NCBI GenBank assembly: GCA_015075105.1
Contig: JABTUZ010000001.1
Location: forward strand, 1,003,001-1,067,000
Direction of reading: 5' to 3'
Length of the DNA stretch: 64,000 nt
Source of the DNA: Leptospiraceae bacterium
GTDB taxonomy: Bacteria > Spirochaetota > Leptospiria > Leptospirales > Leptospiraceae
The notes under the pieces were generated by a model that saw only the letters and a program-made list of their open reading frames with translations, made no database searches and was not told the DNA's origin. This document shows, in pieces, positions 51,316-59,412 of the stretch (its first letter is position 1; each line of letters starts with the position of its first letter). The translations under genes were made by a program, and so were the position numbers.

Positions 51316-52377
51316 CTATATAATTTGATGATTTTTCAATGAAGTGTAGAGTATCGTAATACTGACTTTTAGAATAGACAATATTGGAATAGAAAATAGC
51401 ATCCCCGGCAGCCCAAAAAGTTCACCCCCCGCAACCACTCCAAAAATCATAATGAGTGGATGAAGTGAAACTGATTTTGCAATTATTGTAGGCTGAACTA
51501 TTATATTATCAAATAACTGTGCAAAAATAATTACACCCAAAACTCCAGATACGCCTGTAGATGGATTGTTATCTAAAATAGAAAAAATCGCAGGGAGGAC
51601 AGCTCCGAGAATAGGTCCTATGTATGGGATTGAATTTGTTATGCCCACAAATATTCCGAAAATTAAAAAGTATTCCATTCCTATTAGATAGAATCCAATG
51701 GAAACGATCACAGTCATTATCCCCCCTTGTATTACAAGACTTTTTAAATAACTTGTGATTTGTTCATTGATCTTATGCGTAATCATTAAAGTCATTTCAA
51801 AAAATCTATTGGGCACAACAACAATAAGATTTTTATATAATTTATCTCCTTCCAGAAGAAGAAAAAAAGAAATGATTGGGGTGATGATTAAGTAGGTAAT
51901 TAGTTTAGGAATAAAATTCATAAAAGTGTTGAGTGCAGTTTTTATATACTCGACTAACTTAATAAGGATTACTTCAGGTTTAATAATTTCTGCCCAGTTG
52001 AAATCTTTATCGTTAATTTTTATAGCAATGTTCAGATTCATAAACTTAAATTTATTTTCGTTTGGAAGATTTGTCCAATCAGTCAATAAAGGATAGAACT
52101 TGGAATACAAAGGGGGTAGAATTTTAAAAAGCAGTAAAGAAACTCCACCACCTAAAATAAAAAATATTATTAAAATACTCGCAATACGCGGGATACCGAT
52201 TCCTTCTGCATAATCAACTAACGCATTAAATAAATAAAAAACTAAAGCCGAAAATACAATCGGAAATATAAGGGTATGAATTCCAAATATTGTGACTACA
52301 ATAGTCACTGATATCAATAAATAGAAAGAATATTTTACAAGTCTTACAGAAATCGGAAGAGATTTAAACACTGTCAC
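51316..52377 (-). CDS. AI-2E family transporter
   Basis: This 353-aa polytopic membrane protein is of the AI-2E/PerM family. It has several membrane helices (for example YLFNALVDYAEG preceded by TLIFPIVFSALVF) and the family segments YFLIFGIFVGITNSIPYIGP and a C-terminal GVVAGGELFGLPGMLFSIP. Substrate is unknown; family members export autoinducer-like molecules or act as Na/H antiporters. Its start overlaps the end of the cNMP-binding gene by 14 bases, so the two are co-translated. Confidence 0.85.
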   Translation of the reverse strand: MTVFKSLPISVRLVKYSFYLLISVTIVVTIFGIHTLIFPIVFSALVFYLFNALVDYAEGIGIPRIASILIIFFILGGGVSLLLFKILPPLYSKFYPLLTDWTNLPNENKFKFMNLNIAIKINDKDFNWAEIIKPEVILIKLVEYIKTALNTFMNFIPKLITYLIITPIISFFLLLEGDKLYKNLIVVVPNRFFEMTLMITHKINEQITSYLKSLVIQGGIMTVIVSIGFYLIGMEYFLIFGIFVGITNSIPYIGPILGAVLPAIFSILDNNPSTGVSGVLGVIIFAQLFDNIIVQPTIIAKSVSLHPLIMIFGVVAGGELFGLPGMLFSIPILSILKVSITILYTSLKNHQII

Positions 52378-52888
52378 GTTTTACTTTCCCTTTAAAATAC
52401 GCTTTTTCTAAAACCTGATTTGTTTTGCTCAACCTTTGGGCTATCACTGAGGCAATGCTCATTACAATTTCTATCCCTACTTTTGGTTTGCGTTCTATTA
52501 ATTTTTTTAAATCGGGCTGAAAAAATCCGATTAGAATACTGTCTTCTGTTGCAGTTGCGGTAGCCGTTCTTACTTCATCTGTGAAAAGTGACAATTCTCC
52601 GAAAAATGCACCCTTAGGTAGATCAGCAAGATTCATACTGACACCTTCCATTTTTGATGCAATCAATACCCTGCCCTCTTGAATCAGATAGAGTCCAGAG
52701 CCAACCTCACCTTGACGAAAGATTTCTTCTCCAGCTTTGTAATTTCTAATATGAACTAATGAAGCTACTTCTTTAAGAATTCGTCTGCTCAGGTTTTCAA
52801 ATAAAGCGGTATCAGAAAGAAACCGGGTGATTTCTTCCTTGAAAGTTTCTTTCTTCTTTAGAATAGCTTTCCAATAAGGTATTTCCAT
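52364..52888 (-). CDS. cyclic nucleotide-binding domain protein
   Basis: This 174-aa protein consists of a short helical N-terminus and one cNMP-binding barrel. The phosphate-binding cassette reads FGELSLFTDEVRTATATA, with the Glu and Arg that contact cyclic nucleotide, so it should bind. It has no HTH, kinase or membrane domain. It is a stand-alone receptor in the same operon as an AI-2E permease and a cyclase, which suggests a shared signalling task. Confidence 0.82.
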   Translation of the reverse strand: MEIPYWKAILKKKETFKEEITRFLSDTALFENLSRRILKEVASLVHIRNYKAGEEIFRQGEVGSGLYLIQEGRVLIASKMEGVSMNLADLPKGAFFGELSLFTDEVRTATATATEDSILIGFFQPDLKKLIERKPKVGIEIVMSIASVIAQRLSKTNQVLEKAYFKGKVKRDSV

Positions 52889-52932
52889 GCTTTAAATATC
52901 GGCAAAGAAATATCCGAAAATAATAGATTCAT

Positions 52933-53505
52933 TCAACGGGACTTCTTATCTTGCGTGGAATTCATAGTAAATATTAAGATTACAAGACCTATTGTGACAC
53001 AAGAGTCAGCATAATTGAAAGCTGGCCAACGTCTGAAAAGCAAAAAGTCCGGCCAATCGAAACTAAGGAAATCCACAACACCGATAAATTCACCTGGGTT
53101 TTTAGCGGTAAATCCAATTTTGACTCCTCCACCAGGCGGCATTTTTACAAAAAATTTATCTATAAAGTTACCAAAGGCACCAGTCATAACCAAATTCCAG
53201 CCCCATGGATTTCCTATATCATAATTTTTCCATCTATATCCTATTAAAAATACAATAGCGATAGCAGTGAATATTAAAGAAATAATAGAATTGTCTTGAA
53301 ACATTCCGAATACAAACCCGGTATTAAAAGTAAGAGCCATCCAAAAAAAATCTCCCAACACCGGATACACTACCTCAGCAGAATAATTTTGAATAACCCA
53401 ATACTTCGTAGATAGGTCAATCATCACACCTACCAGTATAAAAAGGATGTAAGAAGGTTTCACTACTTCTAAGAATTTTTTTTCAAAATATTCTGATAAT
53501 TTCAT
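52933..53505 (-). CDS. lspA: lipoprotein signal peptidase
   Basis: This 190-aa inner-membrane aspartyl protease removes signal peptides from prolipoproteins. Family motifs are [28 protein letters not shown] with the first catalytic Asp, and [11 protein letters not shown] with the second. Four membrane helices are predicted. Loops near residues 122-140 ([18 protein letters not shown]) are longer than usual. It fits the many lipoproteins around. Confidence 0.88.
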   Translation of the reverse strand: MKLSEYFEKKFLEVVKPSYILFILVGVMIDLSTKYWVIQNYSAEVVYPVLGDFFWMALTFNTGFVFGMFQDNSIISLIFTAIAIVFLIGYRWKNYDIGNPWGWNLVMTGAFGNFIDKFFVKMPPGGGVKIGFTAKNPGEFIGVVDFLSFDWPDFLLFRRWPAFNYADSCVTIGLVILIFTMNSTQDKKSR

Positions 53506-53635
53506 GGTTTTCCTTTATCTATGGTTTAATATCAATAATATGAAAGTCTATTACACTACAAAATACGATTGAATTTTGTAAACTTTTATCTTTTCTACTA
53601 ATTCATACTTAAAAAATCCTGATACAAATTTTTGG

Positions 53636-54670
53636 CTAAAAATTTATAATTTGTCTTTTTCCATTTTTACGAATAGTTTCAAGAATTTCCATAATTTCAA
53701 GATTGTCTTTTAAAGAGCCTGTAATTGTTTCAATTTTCCCTGTAGCTTTTTTATAAATTTCATCGTATAAAATGATCCATGGATTGGAATGAGACTTTAC
53801 TGGATTTTTTGCTGGAAATAAACTATAAAAATTTTTATAAAGAGTGGACTTTCCTATTTCATAAAATCTATGTCCGTCGTTACTTAGCACAATTCTATTG
53901 GAAGTAGTTTCTATATCAATTTCAAACTGAAAATATTTTCTACCTCCACCGACTTCTAAGAATACAATCTCACCATTCAGATATTGAAACATAGCAATGA
54001 TTCTTTCGGCGTAATTCGATTTTTTACTTCTCACCCAATACTTAGATTCTATTTTTTGAGGGCTTCCTATAAGCCAGTGAATATAATCTACTGCATGGGT
54101 TCCATCGTGCAAGAGATGGCCTATGTAACTACTCGTTGGGTCGTTGTTTGAATTGGTTAAAACGCTTGCTTTGATAGTTTTGATTTTCCCTAATTGATTT
54201 TCAAGATATAGTTTTCTTACTTTGGAATAAACAGGGTGGTGTCTTCTTTCGTGATTTACCCAAATATTGATATTTTTCTTTTTTGACAAAGAATAAATTT
54301 TTTTTAATTCGTCTAAATTTAAACATACCGGTTTTTCTATGAGTATGTGTTGAATGTTTTTCTGTATCGCAAAAATTGCATTTTCATAATGGCTTATTGA
54401 CGAGCTTGCAATTATGCAAAGATCGAACATTGAGTTTTGGATTTCTTTTAAATCAGAAATTATTTTTCTACTTTGAATCTTCCAGTACTTAGAAAAATCT
54501 TTTATCTTTTCCGTTTGAGTATCGTATATCCCTGTTAGTTCAAATCTTTGTTTTCCAAATTTACTGTATAACACTCCTGAATGAGTGCAGGGATGAGTTC
54601 TATATGTATCTTTTTCTAATAAATAGGAAATTCTTCCAAGACCCAAAATAAGGGTTTTCAATTTTCTCAT
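53636..54670 (-). CDS. Gfo/Idh/MocA-family oxidoreductase
   Basis: This 344-aa protein starts with a Rossmann loop (KTLILGLGRISYLL) and has the family EKPVCLNLDELKKIY lysine motif (about 113-128), followed by GHLLHDGTHAVDYIHWLIGSP. Such enzymes oxidise or reduce sugars or their derivatives with NAD(P). It overlaps the glycosyltransferase gene by ATGA, which suggests a role in building a nucleotide sugar or a glycan. Confidence 0.82.
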   Translation of the reverse strand: MRKLKTLILGLGRISYLLEKDTYRTHPCTHSGVLYSKFGKQRFELTGIYDTQTEKIKDFSKYWKIQSRKIISDLKEIQNSMFDLCIIASSSISHYENAIFAIQKNIQHILIEKPVCLNLDELKKIYSLSKKKNINIWVNHERRHHPVYSKVRKLYLENQLGKIKTIKASVLTNSNNDPTSSYIGHLLHDGTHAVDYIHWLIGSPQKIESKYWVRSKKSNYAERIIAMFQYLNGEIVFLEVGGGRKYFQFEIDIETTSNRIVLSNDGHRFYEIGKSTLYKNFYSLFPAKNPVKSHSNPWIILYDEIYKKATGKIETITGSLKDNLEIMEILETIRKNGKRQIINF

Positions 54671-55806
54671 CTGCTTAGAACTCTGTCAAATACTTCTTTG
54701 GTAATTTCTGAAGACCTCTTCCAGCTGAATTTTTTAGGATCAAATTTGACTCTATTCGGTTTATTTTGGTATTGGATGATTTTTTTTGCCCAAAGGGAAG
54801 GGTCGGTAAGCGGTAAATACAAAATTTCTTTTCCACCAATTTCTCTAAAAGTTGGAATATCGGAAACAATAGAAAATTTTTTATGGAGCAAGGCTTCTAC
54901 TAATGGAATTCCAAATCCTTCATACAAGGAAGCAAACAAAAAAAGTGAGGCTCGGTGGTACAGGTGCTGCAATTCGTGGTCGTCTGGTGATTCAATAAAT
55001 ATTAATGAAGAATCAGATTGTAATCTTTCTTGAAACTGAACTAAGAAATCTTCTGATTCCCAGCCGATTTTTCCTGCAATTACCCAAGATAATTTATTTT
55101 TACCTTTGTATTGTTTTGAATATTCTTCATACACTTTGAGTAAAAAAGGATAATTTTTTCTAGGCTCGATTGTGGATACAGTAAGAAAATATGAAGATGG
55201 AATATTTAAAATTCTTTTTGAAACCGGAAAAGATTGAAAATATTTAATTGAGTTTGGGTCAATCCCCGGATAGGCAACTCTTGTTTTATCCTTGTCAAAA
55301 TGAAACAATTGAATCATGTCGTCGTTAGTTTGTTTTGAAATCGAAATTATAAAATTTGCTCTTTTTACAGAAAGTTTTTGAAACAGTCTTTGCTGGATTG
55401 CAGCAATTTTTCGCATAGTGTTCGGAAAAAAATAGGAGACCAGATCGTAAAAGGTGAGCACTACAGGAAGTGCCTTAGGTAAAAATGGACATATAACTTG
55501 TTGTGAACCCCAAAATAAATCCAAGCCAATTTTTCTGACTAATAGTGGAAGATAGAGGTTAAAATAAATTCCTCCTTTCCAAGCAAAAATTCCGGTGGAC
55601 TGAATCACTTTCACATTTTTAAGTTCGAGTAAAGAAATATGAGATTGGTGGATGGTTCTATGAGTGAAAAGATAAAACTCAAAACTTTCTTTTTCTGGAA
55701 AGAATCGAATTGTTTCTGCAATCACCCTTCCAACACCGGAAATTCCAGTAGATAGAGGTCGGGCATCTACACCTATTTTATATACTCTACTTTTTTTATT
55801 CTTCAT
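54667..55806 (-). CDS. glycosyltransferase, GT4 (group 1) family
   Basis: This 379-aa enzyme has the GT-B fold features: an N-terminal SGVGRVIAET region, the ISKQTNDDMIQLF helix, the conserved STIEPRKNYPFLLKVYEEY donor-binding motif, and FLFASLYEGFGIPLVEAL with the E-x7-E pair. It would transfer a sugar in lipopolysaccharide or exopolysaccharide assembly. It sits between CysQ-like and oxidoreductase genes with 4-base overlaps on both sides, so the three make one operon. Confidence 0.86.
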   Translation of the reverse strand: MKNKKSRVYKIGVDARPLSTGISGVGRVIAETIRFFPEKESFEFYLFTHRTIHQSHISLLELKNVKVIQSTGIFAWKGGIYFNLYLPLLVRKIGLDLFWGSQQVICPFLPKALPVVLTFYDLVSYFFPNTMRKIAAIQQRLFQKLSVKRANFIISISKQTNDDMIQLFHFDKDKTRVAYPGIDPNSIKYFQSFPVSKRILNIPSSYFLTVSTIEPRKNYPFLLKVYEEYSKQYKGKNKLSWVIAGKIGWESEDFLVQFQERLQSDSSLIFIESPDDHELQHLYHRASLFLFASLYEGFGIPLVEALLHKKFSIVSDIPTFREIGGKEILYLPLTDPSLWAKKIIQYQNKPNRVKFDPKKFSWKRSSEITKEVFDRVLSR

Positions 55807-56651
55807 CGAATTTTAGAATGTTCTTGAATCTCTTCTATATGAGAATTTAGCAGATGAAAAACCTCATTTTTTTCTCCAGCTAAAATTCCGTATCTTTTGG
55901 AATCCATTCTATTGAATGTAAAATTTTCTTTTGTAGTCAATTCAATTGCAATTAAACCGTTGGCTTCGATTAAAGCAACACCCGCGCAAATATCCCATTC
56001 ATTTTTTGGACGAAGTGAAATCGTGAAAGAATAAATGCCAGTGGCGACTAAAGCGAGTTTGTAAGCTATTGAACCAATCGGTTTTAATGTATAATCCTTT
56101 TCCCAGAAATCATTTTTAGAAAATAGCTTAGATTCATATTCAGATCGAGAAACAACCAATTCTTTTTTATCGGAATACTTTTTTAAGTTTTGTTGAAAAC
56201 GAATAGAAGATTTTTGAATAGAAAATTCTTCTCCTACAATTGTATAGAAAACTCCCTGCCCTACTATACCCATAAATAGCTCTTTTGTGGCTGGATTCAA
56301 AATAATTCCAAATTCTGCAATATGGTTTACAGATAGACCTACACTGATACAGAACTCATTTCTCTTTGCTACAAATTCTCTGGTTCCATCTATCGGGTCA
56401 ATGATCCAGACTTTATTGTTTTGAATTCTATTTGAGTTATCAAATATTTCTTCTGAAAAAATCCCGTCGTCTGGAAAATATTTATTTATCCCTTGAACAA
56501 TAATTGAATTCGCTTCGATGTCTGCGTTCGTAAGAGGGTCATCAGCCTTTTTCATCTGGACAGTAAAATTGGAATGAAATATTTCGTGAACTCTTTTTCC
56601 TGCTTGAAGTACAATATCAATAATAGGATAAATTTCAGAAAGTTGAATCAC
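55803..56651 (-). CDS. cysQ: CysQ-type 3'(2'),5'-bisphosphate nucleotidase / inositol monophosphatase family
   Basis: This 282-aa phosphatase has the metal-binding pattern of the FIG superfamily: SEEIFDNSNRIQ, then VWIIDPIDGTREFVAKRNEFC, whose FVAKRNEF resembles CysQ, and a C-terminal WDICAGVALIEANGLIA. It would hydrolyse PAP or inositol-type phosphates. It begins the glycan operon and may instead act on a sugar phosphate there. The CysQ label is by motif resemblance. Confidence 0.8.
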   Translation of the reverse strand: MIQLSEIYPIIDIVLQAGKRVHEIFHSNFTVQMKKADDPLTNADIEANSIIVQGINKYFPDDGIFSEEIFDNSNRIQNNKVWIIDPIDGTREFVAKRNEFCISVGLSVNHIAEFGIILNPATKELFMGIVGQGVFYTIVGEEFSIQKSSIRFQQNLKKYSDKKELVVSRSEYESKLFSKNDFWEKDYTLKPIGSIAYKLALVATGIYSFTISLRPKNEWDICAGVALIEANGLIAIELTTKENFTFNRMDSKRYGILAGEKNEVFHLLNSHIEEIQEHSKIR

Positions 56652-56660
56652 GAAAATATA

Positions 56661-57140
56661 TTATTTTTTAGATTCAGTCTCTGCTGGTTTTTGTTCCGTT
56701 TTTGTCTTAGTTTCGTTTTGGTGATTTGGATCACTACTCGTATTCAAATTTGCATTTTCCGGTTTTATGTAAAATCTTTCTTCAATCGGAGTTTGCAAAT
56801 ATAATGAAGGATCTGTAGCATACATTAAAAATATATAGAATTGTTTGTATTTTACGTAGCAGTTGAAAGTGCCCGGAGCCATTTCGTATCCGATAGTAGA
56901 TGAGCTTAAATCTTTCAAGATAGATTCATGATCTATGTATTTCTTGATTAAAGAAATTTTAATTGCAGACATAAGATTTTTTTCTAGAGTTTTCTTCTTC
57001 TGCTCATCTGAGGCAGGGGGATTTCTGTAGTATTCTTCGACTTTGGTAAACTCATCCATAGTGCCCGGTGCTTTTTCTGCCAATACAGAAAATTGAAATC
57101 CAACAAAAATCGCAAATGAGATGAAAATTATATATTTCAT
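56661..57140 (-). CDS. exported protein of unknown function
   Basis: The ATG at 57140 has GGGGG directly upstream and starts the signal peptide MKYIIFISFAIFVGFQFSVLA; an earlier ATG adds 9 residues. The mature part of the 159-aa protein has TMDEFTKVEEYYRNPPASDE and a core, then a Lys/Glu/Thr-rich tail (NETKTKTEQKPAETESKK). It is periplasmic or surface. No family is recognised. Its stop is 9 bases from the CysQ start. Confidence 0.6.
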   Translation of the reverse strand: MKYIIFISFAIFVGFQFSVLAEKAPGTMDEFTKVEEYYRNPPASDEQKKKTLEKNLMSAIKISLIKKYIDHESILKDLSSSTIGYEMAPGTFNCYVKYKQFYIFLMYATDPSLYLQTPIEERFYIKPENANLNTSSDPNHQNETKTKTEQKPAETESKK

Positions 57141-57209
57141 ATATCCCCCTATACATACTATCGGCATGACAAAAACGAATATTACTGTCTATCTTAATAT
57201 TTTTTTAAA

Positions 57210-59411
57210 TCAAAGAAAATCTAACTTAGTATAGGCAAGTAAAAAATTCTTATCAATATTTCCAAATCGAATTTTGGCTTTTCTGTTATCTCCTGCGCCA
57301 GTTAAGGAAAGTATATCTCCTTTGCCGTAATCTTTATGTATTACTTTTTGACCGATATAAATGTCAGATTTGTCATTCATGGTGGATTTGCTTTTATCCA
57401 TCTGCACTAAAGGGATACTATCTGAACTTAGGGGAGGATGCAATGGGGTTCTTCTATAGGAAAAAGAGTTGTCAGTGTTTTCTTGAATCAATTCTTTAGG
57501 GATTTCATTTAAAAATCTGGATGGCTCCCTTGTTTCATACATTCCTGATCCAAATTTTCTTTTTCTTGTAACGTGAGTTAAAAAAAGTTTTTTTCTTGCA
57601 CGAGTGATTGCAACATAACAAAGCCTTCTTTCTTCTTCTAAATCCCCTTTCCCGTCTATCACCATAAAATGAGGAAAAGTCCCTTCTTCTAATCCGGCAA
57701 TAAAAACAATTTCGTATTCTAAGCCTTTTGAATTGTGCATGGTCATTAATGTCACATAATCTGAAAGATCGCTTTTTTCTTCTTCACTCGTAAGTAGGCT
57801 AATAGAATTTAGGTATTCATCTAAAGTTGCATTTTCGTTTTCATCTTCGTAATCTAAAAGAGAGTTTACGAATTCTTGTAAGTTTTCTAATCTATTCAAA
57901 GATTCTAAGCTGTCATCTTTTTGGAAATATTCTTTAAAACCAGCCCTAATTATCAGATCGTTTAGAATAGAAGAAGGAAGGATTTTTTTATTATTTTTTT
58001 CTATTAAATCGAGCATCATAAGGTAGAATTCTTTTACTTTGGAAAGTGTTCCCTTTTTTAAATCCAAATTTTCTTTGTTCAATACTTCAAAAAGAGAGAT
58101 TCCTTTAATTCTTGAAACATCCTTTAATTTTTCAAGTGAGGTATCTCCGATTCCTCTTGGTGGAGAATTGATAATTCTAAGTAACGAGGTTGAGTCCAAA
58201 GGGTTGACTATCACATTTAAGTAAGCGATAACATCTTTTATTTCAGCTCTATCAAAAAAGCGAAAGCCTCCGAATATTTTATAAGGAATACCATGGGATC
58301 TAAGTGCCTCTTCAATGTATCTACTTTGAGAATTTGTTCTATAAAAAACTGCAAAATCAGAATAGGAACTTGTATTTTTGTAAAGCTCTTTGATTTTTTT
58401 AATTATACCGTGGGCTTCATCAAACTCGCTTTCAAATACATTTAAACTGATTTTGTCTCCGTCCGGGTTGTTTGTGAAAATAGTTTTTTCTGTTCTGACG
58501 GAATTGTATGAGATTAGATTTGATGCCGCACGTATTATATTTCCTGAAGATCTGTAATTTTCTTCTAACTTAACTATAAATGTATCTGGGAAATCTTTTT
58601 CAAATTCTAAAATATTTCTTACATCGGCACCCCTCCAAGAATAGATGGATTGATCGTCATCTCCGACAACGCAAAGGTTTTTTAAATCTCCCGCAAGCTG
58701 TTTTGATAAAAGATATTGCGCATGGTTGGTATCTTGGAATTCATCTACCATGATATACTTCCAGCGAAGGTTGTATCTGGCTAAAAGTTCTTTATCGTTA
58801 TCAAATATTTGAACAGTTTTAAAAATCAAATCTCCAAAATCGAGTGCGTTTTGTTTTTCTTTATATGATTCATATCTTTCAAAAATTTTTAATACATTTT
58901 CATAGTATCTTCCAATTAAGCTTTCGTCTAACGTATTAAACCAATTCGATGGAGTCAACATTTCGTCTTTTGCTCTATTGATGATAGTCGAGATAGAATT
59001 TGACTTGAATTCTTTACTATCTAATTTCAAACTCTTCACTACCTCAGTAATCAAAGACTCTTGTAACGAGGAATCATAAACAGTAAAATTAGAACTAAAC
59101 CCAAGCCTATCCCAATTGGATCTTAGAATAAATAAACAAAGAGAGTGAAATGTTCTAACCATGATTTCTCCGGAAAATTTTGGAAGAAGAGAAATCACTC
59201 TTTCTTTCATCTCATTTGCAGCTTTGTTTGTGAAAGTCATTGCACAAATCGAGTAAGGAGAGATATTTTCATTTGTAATCAAATTTGCAATTCTGTGGGT
59301 AATCACCCTAGTCTTGCCCGATCCGGCACCCGCAAGGATTAAAAGTGGACCATGGATTTTTTTTACTGCTTTTATTTGGGCTTCATTTAAATGACTAAAA
59401 TCCAAGTTCAT
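57210..59411 (-). CDS. UvrD/PcrA-family DNA helicase
   Basis: The ATG at 59411 (MNLDFSHLNEAQIKAVKK) is right because the open frame upstream runs into the bamA gene. The 733-aa superfamily 1A helicase shows all motifs: LAGAGSGKTRVITHRIA, VDEFQDTNHAQYLL, VGDDDQSIYSWRGAD, MTMHNSKGLEYEIVFIAGLE and VAITRARKKL. A C-terminal Tudor-like domain (GQKVIHKDYGKGDILSL) is present, as in PcrA. It functions in repair and replication. It starts one base after the bamA stop (TGATATG), so it may be translationally coupled. Confidence 0.9.
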   Translation of the reverse strand: MNLDFSHLNEAQIKAVKKIHGPLLILAGAGSGKTRVITHRIANLITNENISPYSICAMTFTNKAANEMKERVISLLPKFSGEIMVRTFHSLCLFILRSNWDRLGFSSNFTVYDSSLQESLITEVVKSLKLDSKEFKSNSISTIINRAKDEMLTPSNWFNTLDESLIGRYYENVLKIFERYESYKEKQNALDFGDLIFKTVQIFDNDKELLARYNLRWKYIMVDEFQDTNHAQYLLSKQLAGDLKNLCVVGDDDQSIYSWRGADVRNILEFEKDFPDTFIVKLEENYRSSGNIIRAASNLISYNSVRTEKTIFTNNPDGDKISLNVFESEFDEAHGIIKKIKELYKNTSSYSDFAVFYRTNSQSRYIEEALRSHGIPYKIFGGFRFFDRAEIKDVIAYLNVIVNPLDSTSLLRIINSPPRGIGDTSLEKLKDVSRIKGISLFEVLNKENLDLKKGTLSKVKEFYLMMLDLIEKNNKKILPSSILNDLIIRAGFKEYFQKDDSLESLNRLENLQEFVNSLLDYEDENENATLDEYLNSISLLTSEEEKSDLSDYVTLMTMHNSKGLEYEIVFIAGLEEGTFPHFMVIDGKGDLEEERRLCYVAITRARKKLFLTHVTRKRKFGSGMYETREPSRFLNEIPKELIQENTDNSFSYRRTPLHPPLSSDSIPLVQMDKSKSTMNDKSDIYIGQKVIHKDYGKGDILSLTGAGDNRKAKIRFGNIDKNFLLAYTKLDFL

Positions 59412-59412
59412 A

